Assembly (NCBI GenBank): GCA_016845345.1
Contig: JAERSV010000002.1
Span: forward strand, 1 to 46,650
Reading direction: 5' to 3'
Source of the DNA: Methanobacteriota archaeon
Lineage (GTDB): Archaea > Thermoplasmatota > Poseidoniia > Poseidoniales > Thalassarchaeaceae
Length of the DNA stretch: 46,650 bases
In this document: piece by piece, positions 9,256 through 17,765 of the stretch
How positions within the stretch are numbered: position 1 is the stretch's first letter
How the letters are laid out: each line of letters begins with the position of its first letter
Notes under the pieces: model-generated
What the model was told of the DNA's origin: nothing
Seen by the model: only the letters and a program-made list of their open reading frames with translations
The model's database searches: none
Made by a program: the position numbers and the translations under genes

Positions 9256-10509
9256 ATGTGGACTAGAAAGGCAGCCCTGATGATGACATCAGGAATCGCA
9301 CTTGTACTCATTGGAATGATGATGTCAAATTTCCAATTAATGGTGATTGGAATTGCTTTTATCTCCTTCTTAGCAATCAACGGCTGGATTACAGGCCATG
9401 CTGAATTACACATTGTTCGAACACTTTCTGCAGATAATTTGTACAAAGGAGATGACCTCTATGTTGAATTGGCAATTACCAATAAATCTCGTCGCCGAAC
9501 CCAACAATTAGAAATTTTTGACAACGTTCCTCACGAGATGAAAATGAAAAGCGGCCTCAATTACATGATGGTAAATTTAGGTGCTGGTCAAACCACTAGA
9601 ATCAGATATGTTCTCCGCTGTCCACTACGAGGACACTTTTCTCTTGGAGCTGTTTCAATTAGACATCGCAACACCTTCAATCTATATTCAAACGAAATGT
9701 TCGTTGACCATCGCTCAGACATTATTGTATTCCCTCAAGTGCGTGATGTTGAGGAAGCGATGGTCCGTAGTAGAACACCAAAGATGTACACTGGAGCAAC
9801 TACTCTACGAACCCCTGGACCGGGAACTGAGTTCTTCTCTCTACGCGAATATGTGCCGGGAGACCCATTCAAGAATATCAATTGGAAAGCCTTTGCCCGC
9901 ACAGGTGAACTGATGGTGAATGAAAAATGCCGAGATGCGGTAACCGATGTTTTCCTGCTTCTAGACAGCAGAGATGTTTCAAGAATCGGAACTGTTTTGA
10001 AAAATCCATTAGAGATGGGAACTGTTGCTGCAGCATCTCTTTCTGCTTATTTCTTACAGCGCAGAGATTCAATTGCGTTGGCAGTTTACGATGATAGACT
10101 TTCATACTTACCTGCAGACGGTGGAGACAAGCAACACTTCAAGATTCTAAGTAGCCTTGCTGGAGTTGCTCCTAAGGGTAACATGCCATTACAAGCAGTT
10201 ACCAATGCTTTAGCACCCAGATTCAGTCGTGGGAGTCCGGTTTTCATCATCTCTAGTTTAGAGGGGGATGGTACTGTACCACACGCTGTACGAGACCTTG
10301 CAGGTCGAGGACACGAAGTTGTGGTTCTCAGCCCAAGTAGTATTGACTACGAAAGATTGGTTACAAGGATTCCAAGAATGTCCTATGAAGTGATGAAACT
10401 TGAGCGACAGAATCGACTGACTGCACTAGCAGGGTTTGGTGCTCGCGTAATAGATTGGATGCCTGATGTAGAATTATCTCAGGCGCTATTACAGGTCAAA
10501 ATGTTGTGA
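9256..10509 (+). CDS. DUF58 domain membrane protein
   Basis: A 417-residue protein with a hydrophobic N-terminal hairpin (about residues 10-50), a beta-rich region, then the DUF58 signature. The signature is the PGPGTEFFSLREYVPGDPFKNI block near 195-215, with the INWKAFARTGE continuation. The C-terminal half resembles a von Willebrand factor A-type fold, with a DVFLLLDSRD strand near residue 240 in the metal-site position. DUF58 proteins normally work with MoxR AAA+ ATPases in metal insertion, stress response or complex assembly. No MoxR gene lies in this operon. An archaeal ribosome site GAGGTGA (9243-9249) fixes the ATG start. The next gene begins ten bases after the stop. Confidence 0.9.
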   Translation: MWTRKAALMMTSGIALVLIGMMMSNFQLMVIGIAFISFLAINGWITGHAELHIVRTLSADNLYKGDDLYVELAITNKSRRRTQQLEIFDNVPHEMKMKSGLNYMMVNLGAGQTTRIRYVLRCPLRGHFSLGAVSIRHRNTFNLYSNEMFVDHRSDIIVFPQVRDVEEAMVRSRTPKMYTGATTLRTPGPGTEFFSLREYVPGDPFKNINWKAFARTGELMVNEKCRDAVTDVFLLLDSRDVSRIGTVLKNPLEMGTVAAASLSAYFLQRRDSIALAVYDDRLSYLPADGGDKQHFKILSSLAGVAPKGNMPLQAVTNALAPRFSRGSPVFIISSLEGDGTVPHAVRDLAGRGHEVVVLSPSSIDYERLVTRIPRMSYEVMKLERQNRLTALAGFGARVIDWMPDVELSQALLQVKML

Positions 10510-10518
10510 GGTGAAAAA

Positions 10519-11754
10519 ATGGCAGATGATGTAGAACTACAAAGTGAAGGGAGTCGAACCCTCCACCTCAAGGAACTACGCGTTCAATGGCAAGTTGTTG
10601 CATTGCAAACAATTGCAACCCTCGCCCTGATTTGGCTGTTCTTACAACTTGGTTCTAATTTTGGCTCTTGTGATCCTTCACACGTTGATGGTGATGGGAA
10701 CACACTTTGGTGTCCTGCACTTGACCATACACTTTCACTTGATTTGTTTGAGACTATTCTTGCTAGTGAATCTGGGAACTCGGCATATGACCTGCCTCTC
10801 CCAGATTTCCTAACCGGACAAAGTAATGAGGGACCGGGAAGATATTACGTCCCAATCCTCCTATGTGGTTTGTTAACTGCTGGCTGGGTATTGCTAAACC
10901 TCCAAGCCCCACAACTACGCAGAAAAGTGGTTCTTGGAGTGTTGATGGGGTTGATACTTTTCCTCGCTGGTCGACTACTCATTGGATGGTTCTTTGGAAT
11001 GCTTACAAGTTGGGATTTGTACTGGCCGATTGATTCTCCAGGCTCAAGTAGAAACCATGCCGAGACGTTAGTGTATCCGTTAATTCTCTATACACAAGTG
11101 TTCATTGTTGGACTGTACTTGATTCCTGTTTGGACTGGAATGATGGGGATATGGGGTCTTTCTAGACGAATGATTGGCTGGTCTCTGGGTACCACATTGA
11201 TTTACCTTGGAATCCACGCACTGCTGTCATTTGAGGCTGTTACAGTTTACTTTGACCTCGGTTTGAATCCGATAAGTCCGCAAATAAGTGAACAAATGGT
11301 GCTCGGTGGTTTGGTTTCGGAAACAATATTCCCGTTATTGATGATGGCGATGTTGATGATAATCTTCTCTGAATCTGGATTCGCGGTTATTCGCCAATTA
11401 GAGTATGCATTCCGGCTTCCTGAATCTTGCAAGAAAGATCCAGAGTATGTCACCCAATTTGACAACATGTTGAATGGCCACCTTGTCCATACCGTTGGAA
11501 TCTTTAGTCTGGTTATTTTCTGTGCCATGCTAGCCCTGAAATTCGACGACTTAATCCTTGATTTAGTAGCGATTTTTGGTTCATCACAATGGAGTGGTCA
11601 AGTACAAGAATCTCTTGAGTTGCAATTGACTTATGGTAAAGTAATATCAGCGATGTTGATGTTGATTTTCGTTGCAGGATTGAAATATATTCTACCATGG
11701 AACCGTATTGCTTCATTCATTGAATCATATCTTCCAGATATGTCATCTGATTGA
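10519..11754 (+). CDS. Multi-pass membrane protein of the DUF4350-DUF58 operon
   Basis: Not assigned to a named family. About eight hydrophobic segments are seen, near residues 27-46, 108-127, 134-158, 183-208, 214-236, 256-276, 317-337 and 377-397. A large loop between the first two contains paired cysteines and may be extracellular. The start ATG follows GAGGTGAAAAA, a strong archaeal ribosome site overlapping the DUF58 stop, so the gene is translationally coupled. Position suggests it completes a three-part membrane complex with the DUF4350 and DUF58 proteins, where bacterial operons often carry a DUF4129 or other membrane partner. It is convergent with the small membrane gene at 11763, eight bases away. 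Confidence 0.8.
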   Translation: MADDVELQSEGSRTLHLKELRVQWQVVALQTIATLALIWLFLQLGSNFGSCDPSHVDGDGNTLWCPALDHTLSLDLFETILASESGNSAYDLPLPDFLTGQSNEGPGRYYVPILLCGLLTAGWVLLNLQAPQLRRKVVLGVLMGLILFLAGRLLIGWFFGMLTSWDLYWPIDSPGSSRNHAETLVYPLILYTQVFIVGLYLIPVWTGMMGIWGLSRRMIGWSLGTTLIYLGIHALLSFEAVTVYFDLGLNPISPQISEQMVLGGLVSETIFPLLMMAMLMIIFSESGFAVIRQLEYAFRLPESCKKDPEYVTQFDNMLNGHLVHTVGIFSLVIFCAMLALKFDDLILDLVAIFGSSQWSGQVQESLELQLTYGKVISAMLMLIFVAGLKYILPWNRIASFIESYLPDMSSD

Positions 11755-11762
11755 GTTCACAA

Positions 11763-12032
11763 CTAATTTGTTGCTGCGTAATGAATTGCATGAGTTAGCA
11801 GTCTAGCGATTGTGAAGCCAAGAATCGGCAGACCACAAATGATTAGTGGAGCCTGAATAAAGCCTGGTAGAATTAAGTCTGCCCCAAGCAGTGGCGCAAT
11901 CATCAACACAGAGGCTCCAACACAAGCGATTGAAACAAACTTTTCCAAACCCGTGGGATATACTTGTTGACCCTCAAGTTCTACCCCTGGCATAGGTTGT
12001 GCGCCTTCGCTGGGGTCCTGTGAATCACTCAC
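11763..12032 (-). CDS. Small two-TM protein, last gene of the Roadblock operon
   Basis: Not recognised. The 89 residues comprise an acidic, Gln/Pro-rich N-terminus of about 30 residues and two hydrophobic segments (about 32-52 and 57-78). A short polar tail with histidines follows. It begins ten bases after the stop of the giant Roadblock/coiled-coil gene and is the third gene in that minus-strand unit. A GAGGTG-type element lies just before its ATG. The architecture would suit a membrane tether for the soluble scaffold encoded upstream, which is inference from order only. Confidence 0.72.
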   Translation of the reverse strand: MSDSQDPSEGAQPMPGVELEGQQVYPTGLEKFVSIACVGASVLMIAPLLGADLILPGFIQAPLIICGLPILGFTIARLLTHAIHYAATN

Positions 12033-12042
12033 AATTTACACC

Positions 12043-15000
12043 TCACAATTCAAGGTCGGAAAGTTCATCCTCAAGGGAGGATAACTCAGAGCGATGTTCA
12101 GGATTTGCAGGTGGCTCTACACCATTTATCGTGTCATCTCTGGAAGATGATGCTGAATCCATTTCCGCTAACTGCATTTCAATATCTGCCAAGTCACTAA
12201 TTTCTTCAACTGTTCCAAGTACCTCTGAATCGGGTAAGCCAATGGTCATCCTACTGGTAAGATCGACACCATCACTATCGCTTGGGGCATCTATTGGCTC
12301 CCATGTTTGACTTGAATCGGTTGGTTGGACATCATTTGCAGTTGTGATTGGAGATGATTCCATTTGTTGTGATTCTGAATTTGGATTCATATGAGCAACG
12401 GCTGCATTATTGATTTCTGGTCGTTCTACAGCAGTGAGTGAATGAGATTCAAATGGCAACATTCCACTATTTTGGAATGTCCATAAATCTCCAATGGGGA
12501 CTTCACCAGTGAGGCCACTGACTTCTAGGCGATACTTCAATTGCTCTAGGACTTCGACTGTTCCTTCCAAGCCAACTGCTTCACCCGTGGTTCTCTGGTC
12601 CGACTCAATGTAAATTTCATCTAGCGCGTGTTGTATCAATCTGCGAACCTCCTTTGAAACTGCAGGGAGTGCTTCTGGCATGTGAGATACCTTCTCTAAA
12701 TGCTCAATTTGTTCACTTGGTAAGCCAAGTTCAGACATTTGGCGTAATACTTCTCTAAGATGCATCAACATGGTGACTGATTGCTCGTAATCGTTGAGCA
12801 GATTTTCTAAGTCCAGTACAACATTAGACACCGTTTCTGCAAGTTTGTGCTCCAACCTATTCTGAACAGACCAGCGAGTCAATCCTCGGACAGTATCTGC
12901 GGTTTCTGGAGCCTGCTGACTTAGTAAATCCATGACTTCTGTAGAAAGTAGATATCGTGGAGTTTGAGCGACCTCGTCCACAGTATGCTGAATTACTTGC
13001 AAGCCACGCTCAACTGCTCGGTCAAGTAAAACTACGCTGAAACCACGTGAACGAGCTGATGTCATTCGAGATAAGACTGGTTCAAGCATCGCTAATCCGG
13101 ATTTATCACCAAGTAAAGCCCGGGCTAACGGTTCTTCTGAGAGTCGGGCTCGGATACGATCTGCTTCCGCAATATCAGCAAGAGCGAGTTCGTGGGCAGA
13201 TTCGAGATCTTCTGATTGTTCAATGAGCATTCTTAACTCGGCTTCTGATGCACCTCTGCGAGTGTCAAGGTCACCGAGTTCACGCATTAATTGACGTCGT
13301 TCTTCCATCAATTCACGGAGTTCCGATTGCAATAGTGTGTGCTTTCTATCCATTTCAGCACAACGGAGTCGTTCTTCCTCAACCATACCTCGGTTTGAGT
13401 GTAAATCCCCCTCTATTGAGGTTAGTTCATCCCTTCGTTGTTCAACTTGGCGTTCGAGTTCGTTGAGTTCTGCTGTTGCACCGCGATGTCGCTCTCTCTG
13501 CGCCCCGACTTGTTCGTGCAATACCCTCTGTACTCTCTCATCATCATCGATGATTCGTCTTACTTCAGTCAAACGTGATTCAGAGGTTTCAAGTTCTGAC
13601 TTGACTCTGACCTCCTCAGCAAGTAATCCCTCTAAGGCTGTGAGTAATTCCTTGCGAGATTCCATTTCTCCAAGAGCAGATGCCATCTCTTCGGCTCGTT
13701 TCTTCACTTGGTTTTCTAATTCTGCCACTCTGCGAGCAAGGCGTTCAGCCCGAGCAGATTGTTCTTCACCAATCTGTTCCTTTTCACGAATTTTTACGGT
13801 GGAATCATCAAGTTGGGATGATAATGACATGCGCTCATCTCGGCCTTCTTCAAGTAGTTCTTGCAATGCTGAAAGTTCGGTTTTTAATTGGTCACGCTGA
13901 GTTCTTGTAACCTCAACTTTTTCCTGCATCTTAGAACCCTCTTTTTCCAATCTAGCAACATCATTTGCTTGAGAGTGGATTCGGGCTTGTAACTCTGCAA
14001 CAACTGGACCCATCAGACTCTTGCGTGTTGTCCCTGGCAAACCATCAGCAGCCATGCCATCATCAACAAGTTGCCAATTTTGACGGCCACTTTGCATTGC
14101 TTCAAAACCAAGTTCAAAACCGTACAAAACTTCCAATCGGCCGCTCAGTAGGCTTTTTCTATCCTCACTCCTAGTCCGGCAAGAGGCGAGAGAATCACAG
14201 AAATTTCGGAGTGACCAATCGTCGACAGTACTTGAGCGTAGAAGCAATCTCATCGCCCTATCAAGCCTAATGAGACGAAGACGATTTGAGGATGAGGTTG
14301 CATTTGTGACCGCCTTCTCTGTGGACATTATTCCTTGGCTTCGAATTCCAACAGGAATACCATCAATCAAGGTGATTGCAACAGTAACACCATCGGTAGG
14401 TACAGATTCTAGATAGCCTGTGGTAGAATCTTCCTTCGCCATTTTCAAAGCAGAAAGTGTTTGATCAATTCCACTCTTCGAATCTTTGATGGATGTCCCT
14501 TCGGGTAGTGGTTCACCAGCATCATCACCTGCTAAACCGGATGATTCTGTCTTCAACATCGCGGCAGCGTTTGCTAGCAATGCGGTGTGGTCCGCCTCAG
14601 AATCAGTCCATACTGCAATTGCAGAGTCGCCTGCTGGGGCTACAAGCAGAGAACCATCAACAAGAGAAAGTGAAGAGGCGAGTGGGCGCTCTTGCCCCAT
14701 GCCTTTTGCCAATGATTCCATTGCATTGAGATGGTCTTGAACCATGATAGTGAATTGTTCTGAATCCGCGGGAAGGCTTCCTTCAGTGTGTACAAGCATT
14801 CCTTCTTCAAGCGCACAAGCCCCCCGAGTAACATCACTCTTGGAAAGTGTTTCAATCAGTAAGGCAAGATCCTTTGTCGGGATATGCCCCTCTATTCTTG
14901 GCATGGGAAGTAAGGTTCCTAACGCCGCCGGGTCAACGAATGCCTCGAGTAAACCCCGAGCCACTTGCTCGAACTCAGATTGAGTCCAAATTACTGCTCT

Positions 15001-15258
15001 TGCTCTCAAATCTACGGATTTGGATAATGTGCGTAATTCAGTACGAGCATCTTCTCCTGCCACAAATTTCTTGTTTTTACTAGAATCTGCTAACCAGCCT
15101 GCTGACTCGCCAGCACAAATAAGGCGGTGTCCAACAGGATTCTTTGCTCTTGGTTTGAAGTAAGTTATCGCTCCAAAATCGAATGGGAAAGTTTTCATTT
15201 CCACATTCAAATCTACTTCTCCATCAACTGCTTCGCCCTTTGGTAGTTCAAACATCAC
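12043..15258 (-). CDS. Giant Roadblock-like plus coiled-coil protein
   Basis: A 1071-residue cytoplasmic protein with no close match that I recognise. Domains in order: an alpha/beta N-terminal region (about 22-120); a Roadblock/LC7-like module (about 127-236) whose pattern of helix, GACALEEGMLVHTEG strands, helix and LLVAP strand parallels the separate Roadblock protein encoded just upstream; and a possible small beta module near 280-310. A Glu/Arg-rich coiled coil follows (about 417-720), then a helical region to about 930 and an acidic, Ser-rich disordered tail. It lacks the Walker motifs of SMC proteins. The frame opens at GTG 15258, but ATG 15255 lies five bases after a perfect GAGGTGA site and is the likely start. 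A role as a long scaffold with a Roadblock interaction end is inferred. Confidence 0.85.
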   Translation of the reverse strand: MMFELPKGEAVDGEVDLNVEMKTFPFDFGAITYFKPRAKNPVGHRLICAGESAGWLADSSKNKKFVAGEDARTELRTLSKSVDLRARAVIWTQSEFEQVARGLLEAFVDPAALGTLLPMPRIEGHIPTKDLALLIETLSKSDVTRGACALEEGMLVHTEGSLPADSEQFTIMVQDHLNAMESLAKGMGQERPLASSLSLVDGSLLVAPAGDSAIAVWTDSEADHTALLANAAAMLKTESSGLAGDDAGEPLPEGTSIKDSKSGIDQTLSALKMAKEDSTTGYLESVPTDGVTVAITLIDGIPVGIRSQGIMSTEKAVTNATSSSNRLRLIRLDRAMRLLLRSSTVDDWSLRNFCDSLASCRTRSEDRKSLLSGRLEVLYGFELGFEAMQSGRQNWQLVDDGMAADGLPGTTRKSLMGPVVAELQARIHSQANDVARLEKEGSKMQEKVEVTRTQRDQLKTELSALQELLEEGRDERMSLSSQLDDSTVKIREKEQIGEEQSARAERLARRVAELENQVKKRAEEMASALGEMESRKELLTALEGLLAEEVRVKSELETSESRLTEVRRIIDDDERVQRVLHEQVGAQRERHRGATAELNELERQVEQRRDELTSIEGDLHSNRGMVEEERLRCAEMDRKHTLLQSELRELMEERRQLMRELGDLDTRRGASEAELRMLIEQSEDLESAHELALADIAEADRIRARLSEEPLARALLGDKSGLAMLEPVLSRMTSARSRGFSVVLLDRAVERGLQVIQHTVDEVAQTPRYLLSTEVMDLLSQQAPETADTVRGLTRWSVQNRLEHKLAETVSNVVLDLENLLNDYEQSVTMLMHLREVLRQMSELGLPSEQIEHLEKVSHMPEALPAVSKEVRRLIQHALDEIYIESDQRTTGEAVGLEGTVEVLEQLKYRLEVSGLTGEVPIGDLWTFQNSGMLPFESHSLTAVERPEINNAAVAHMNPNSESQQMESSPITTANDVQPTDSSQTWEPIDAPSDSDGVDLTSRMTIGLPDSEVLGTVEEISDLADIEMQLAEMDSASSSRDDTINGVEPPANPEHRSELSSLEDELSDLEL

Positions 15259-15259
15259 A

Positions 15260-15266
15260 TCACCTC
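15260..15266 (-). promoter_or_regulatory. Shine-Dalgarno site deciding the start of the giant coiled-coil gene
   Basis: GAGGTGA on the minus strand overlaps the TGA stop of the Roadblock gene and lies five bases before ATG 15255. It matches the archaeal 16S 3' end and implies coupled translation of the two proteins. Confidence 0.7.
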
Positions 15267-15610
15267 AATAAATCCTCTATTACACTCGTTCTCGCTCGCA
15301 CTTCATGCCTTAGTCTGCCAATATTGGCTGTGCCTTGACTAGAGACAAAGAGAGAAAATCCACCAGAGAGGGGAGCGATGATAATATTGCCAGATTCTGA
15401 TTCCACCCAGAACTGTTGCAAATTACCTAGGCTAGCTTGTGAGGAGGCTCGGCCTATCTCCCTAAGAGAATCTGACAAACCATGTGAGATTTCTAAATCC
15501 TTCAATTCAGGAGTCAGGAAGGTGGCAATTTCGTTCATATCTACATCAACGACTGCTGCTGCTTGAACGCCATCAATACGCCCGAATGTAGCCAGCAATC
15601 TCTGTAGCAT
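15260..15610 (-). CDS. Roadblock/LC7 domain protein (MglB-like)
   Basis: A 116-residue single-domain Roadblock/LC7 protein. Members form dimers and, in bacterial MglB and eukaryotic Ragulator, bind and regulate small Ras-like GTPases; archaea have many free-standing copies. The fold is visible as an N-terminal helix, a GVQAAAVVDVD strand pair, a long central helix, an NIIIAPLSGGFSLFV strand pair and a C-terminal helix. The frame can extend to 15634, but ATG 15610 has GGAG five bases before it and starts right at the domain, so I place the start there. It is cotranscribed with the giant coiled-coil gene, whose own Roadblock-like module suggests the two may heterodimerise. No GTPase gene is adjacent. 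Confidence 0.85.
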   Translation of the reverse strand: MLQRLLATFGRIDGVQAAAVVDVDMNEIATFLTPELKDLEISHGLSDSLREIGRASSQASLGNLQQFWVESESGNIIIAPLSGGFSLFVSSQGTANIGRLRHEVRARTSVIEDLLR

Positions 15611-15665
15611 ATGCACTCCCTGAAAATACATCACGTCGCCTACGCCTTCAAGAGGTTTTGCGCGT

Positions 15666-15684
15666 CCGGCCCCTAAAGGGCCGG
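15666..15684. repeat. GC-rich perfect hairpin upstream of the Roadblock gene
   Basis: CCGGCCC (15666-15672) and GGGCCGG (15678-15684) form seven GC pairs around a five-base CTAAA loop, far above the local base composition. It lies 56 bases upstream of the Roadblock start and may be a 5' leader structure or, read on the plus strand, a stem before a short T run. Confidence 0.5.
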
Positions 15685-15807
15685 TTTGTGTAGTAAAATC
15701 AATTCGCCAACTGAAAAATCAGGATTTTAGAAGATTGGAGTGTTTTTTCGGACACAATGCACCTATTTTTTTCTTGAGAAAAATTAAAATTTTGATGGCT
15801 GAATTTT

Positions 15808-15833
15808 CAATTGGAAAAAGTACATTCCAATTG
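15808..15833. repeat. Perfect 9-bp inverted repeat in the Roadblock/ttuA divergent promoter region
   Basis: CAATTGGAA (15808-15816) and TTCCAATTG (15825-15833) are exact reverse complements separated by eight bases. Centre-to-centre spacing of 17 bases fits a dimeric regulator binding on one DNA face. It lies 62 bases before the ttuA ATG in an AT-rich divergent region that also serves the Roadblock operon. Confidence 0.5.
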
Positions 15834-15894
15834 CATTATTCAATAATCCCTTGACACGCTCATTTGAAAACAAACGACTGAGTGGCTCAAATCA

Positions 15895-16914
15895 ATGAGT
15901 GCAATCACAGTTGCTACTTGCAGCCGCTGTCAAAGCCAAGCGGTGATTCATCAACGATACAGCGGAGTTCACCTCTGTCATCGCCACCTTGAGGACTCAA
16001 TTCGTAAGCGAACATCCAAAGCCATGCGTGACCAATTAAAACTACCAAAAAATGCTAGAAAAGAAGATGGAACTCCAAGAATAATTCTAGTCTGTATTTC
16101 AGGTGGAAAGGATTCAGCAGTCCTCCTTGATATGATGGTCAAAATTCTCGGACCAAGAAGAGATATTGAATTGGTAGCAGGAACTGTGGATGAAGGCATT
16201 GATGGATACCGCGCCCCTTCAATGGTGAAAGCGCTTGAACTTGCTAAAAGACATGGAATCAGAGTTGAAACCATATCATATCCTGAACTTGATTTCTCTC
16301 GTATGGATGAAGTTGTTGTCATGATGGATGATTTAGCATCTGCAAACAAAGAGGCAAACGGCCTCAAAGCCTGCTCTTACTGCGGAGTATTTCGCCGTCA
16401 AGGATTGAATGAATTGGCCAAGCGAGTTGGTGCAGAATGGATGGCGCTTGGCCACAACTTAGATGACACCGCCCAAACGATTCTTATGAATTTGCAGAAA
16501 GGTGAGATTGACAGAACCATTAGGTTAGCCCCTCACACATGGGCGCCAATCGATGGACTAGTACCACGAATAGTACCCCTAAGGTGGGTCCCAGAGCAGG
16601 AGATCCACGCTTATGCACAAGGTGCTGAATTGCCAATTTTCCATGGCGATTGTCCTCATGCCCCGGGTGCTTTACGACAAAGGAGTAGAGATATGATTGC
16701 TCGGCTCGAACAAGATGTTCCTGGCACACGGCACGGTCTTGTTCACTCAATGGATGCAATTAGGGAATTGCAAATAGAAGCGAAGGGAACTCCACTTACA
16801 ACCGAATGGGCGAGTGACCGAATGCATCATTGTGAACGGTGTGGTGAAGCGACAAGTAATCCAATTTGTCAAGCGTGCAAAATGCGCGGTTGGATTTCTG
16901 ACCTCAAAGATTGA
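15895..16914 (+). CDS. ttuA: tRNA 2-thiolation protein, TtuA/NcsA type
   Basis: ATP-dependent enzyme that activates a tRNA uridine for 2-thiolation, taking sulfur from a small ubiquitin-like carrier. The 339 residues show an N-terminal zinc site (Cys9, Cys12, Cys28, His31), the PP-loop SGGKDS at 69-74, and the ACSYCG cysteine pair typical of TtuA/Ncs6 proteins near 160. The GHNLDD motif lies near 190, and a C-terminal zinc ribbon CERC...CQAC spans about 317-331. The pair of zinc sites flanking the PP-loop domain separates it from other PP-loop proteins such as TilS. Which uridine is modified (54 or 34) cannot be told from sequence. The ATG at 15895 is preceded by an AT-rich promoter region shared with the Roadblock operon. 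Confidence 0.92.
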   Translation: MSAITVATCSRCQSQAVIHQRYSGVHLCHRHLEDSIRKRTSKAMRDQLKLPKNARKEDGTPRIILVCISGGKDSAVLLDMMVKILGPRRDIELVAGTVDEGIDGYRAPSMVKALELAKRHGIRVETISYPELDFSRMDEVVVMMDDLASANKEANGLKACSYCGVFRRQGLNELAKRVGAEWMALGHNLDDTAQTILMNLQKGEIDRTIRLAPHTWAPIDGLVPRIVPLRWVPEQEIHAYAQGAELPIFHGDCPHAPGALRQRSRDMIARLEQDVPGTRHGLVHSMDAIRELQIEAKGTPLTTEWASDRMHHCERCGEATSNPICQACKMRGWISDLKD

Positions 16915-16918
16915 ATCT

Positions 16919-17281
16919 TTAGAAAGTGCAATGTTCAGGTGCTGAAAACCAGCGCATCCTCCGCTTCGCAATAAAGCGATACACAACATCTCGAATCGGT
17001 AGAGGTATCAGCCAAGATAATGCTATTGGCTTCCACCACCATCCTAAGTAATTGGAGAGTCTGACAATTGCTGCAGAGCGAATATATGACTTCCCATTTT
17101 TGAACAGGTAAACAGTATCAGCATTTTGTTGCTTTTTGGATAGAGTTGAAATCAATTTATTACCCTCTTCAGACTCAATTGCAAGAATTCTGAGTGATTT
17201 CTTTGGAGAAATTCTCGGCTGTAAAAACAAAGCGCCGCGGTTACACAAACCGCAGTCACCATCTAACAGAAGTATATCCAT
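16919..17281 (-). CDS. DCC-family thiol-disulfide oxidoreductase-like protein (DUF393)
   Basis: A 120-residue member of the DUF393/DCC family, named for the N-terminal DxxCxxC motif; here DGDCGLC lies at residues 7-13. The family has a thioredoxin-like character and is predicted to be redox active, but substrates are unknown. Hydrophobic and basic residues in the C-terminal half (around IALSWLIPLPIRDVVYRF) are typical of the family and may contact the membrane. The open frame extends to 17323, overlapping pyrI; ATG 17281 starts right at the domain and leaves a 16-base gap, so I use it. It is the third gene after pyrB and pyrI and converges on ttuA with four bases between stops. Confidence 0.85.
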   Translation of the reverse strand: MDILLLDGDCGLCNRGALFLQPRISPKKSLRILAIESEEGNKLISTLSKKQQNADTVYLFKNGKSYIRSAAIVRLSNYLGWWWKPIALSWLIPLPIRDVVYRFIAKRRMRWFSAPEHCTF

Positions 17282-17297
17282 GGAATTTAAGAAAGGA

Positions 17298-17765
17298 TTA
17301 CAACAAATTGTCGATAATTGCATCCATATCTTGGGGCCGGCAGCAGTAATGGCAACGAAGTTGCAATGGGTCCACTGATATCACTGTCAATCGATGTGAT
17401 TGTGGCTCACGGTTTCCGTGAGTGATGCAGTTTGAGTATGTGCATTTTGCTACATTCACTAATTCTTTTTGAGCCTCTACAGTTCGTTTCTTTGCTACTG
17501 AATAATTGCGAATGATGGCAACGGATGCGTGTGGTGCAATAATGCTCAATCGGTCTAACTCTTCTTGAGTTAATTCTCGGTCCTCAACCTTGATGATATC
17601 CTTTGCACCATATTTCCCGGATGGGACATTCATAACTAACGAAACTGGATTTGAGTTTTTTCCCGAGATCCTCAACATACGTAGGACTTTCAACGCCGCT
17701 CCCGAAGGAATATGGTCAATCACTGAACCATTACAAATTGCTGTAACTCTGCGCATCTCACTCAT
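17298..17765 (-). CDS. pyrI: Aspartate carbamoyltransferase regulatory chain
   Basis: Regulatory subunit of aspartate transcarbamoylase, which binds nucleotide effectors and tunes the first committed step of pyrimidine synthesis. The 155 residues match the family length. The N-terminal nucleotide-binding domain starts at RRVTAICNGSVIDHIPSGAAL, with the GKDII-like region near residue 55. The C-terminal zinc domain has the four expected cysteines as CTYSNC and CHYC pairs (near 110-145). The ATG at 17765 overlaps the pyrB stop in an ATGA, so the two chains are made in coupled fashion. An in-frame upstream extension within pyrB is not needed. A catalytic plus regulatory pair is the usual archaeal arrangement. 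Confidence 0.96.
   Translation of the reverse strand: MSEMRRVTAICNGSVIDHIPSGAALKVLRMLRISGKNSNPVSLVMNVPSGKYGAKDIIKVEDRELTQEELDRLSIIAPHASVAIIRNYSVAKKRTVEAQKELVNVAKCTYSNCITHGNREPQSHRLTVISVDPLQLRCHYCCRPQDMDAIIDNLL

Noticed and set aside
13337..13900. 187-residue plus-strand ORF inside the giant coiled-coil gene
   Set aside because: Ser-rich antisense translation of Glu/Arg-rich coiled-coil codons; a shadow of the real gene.
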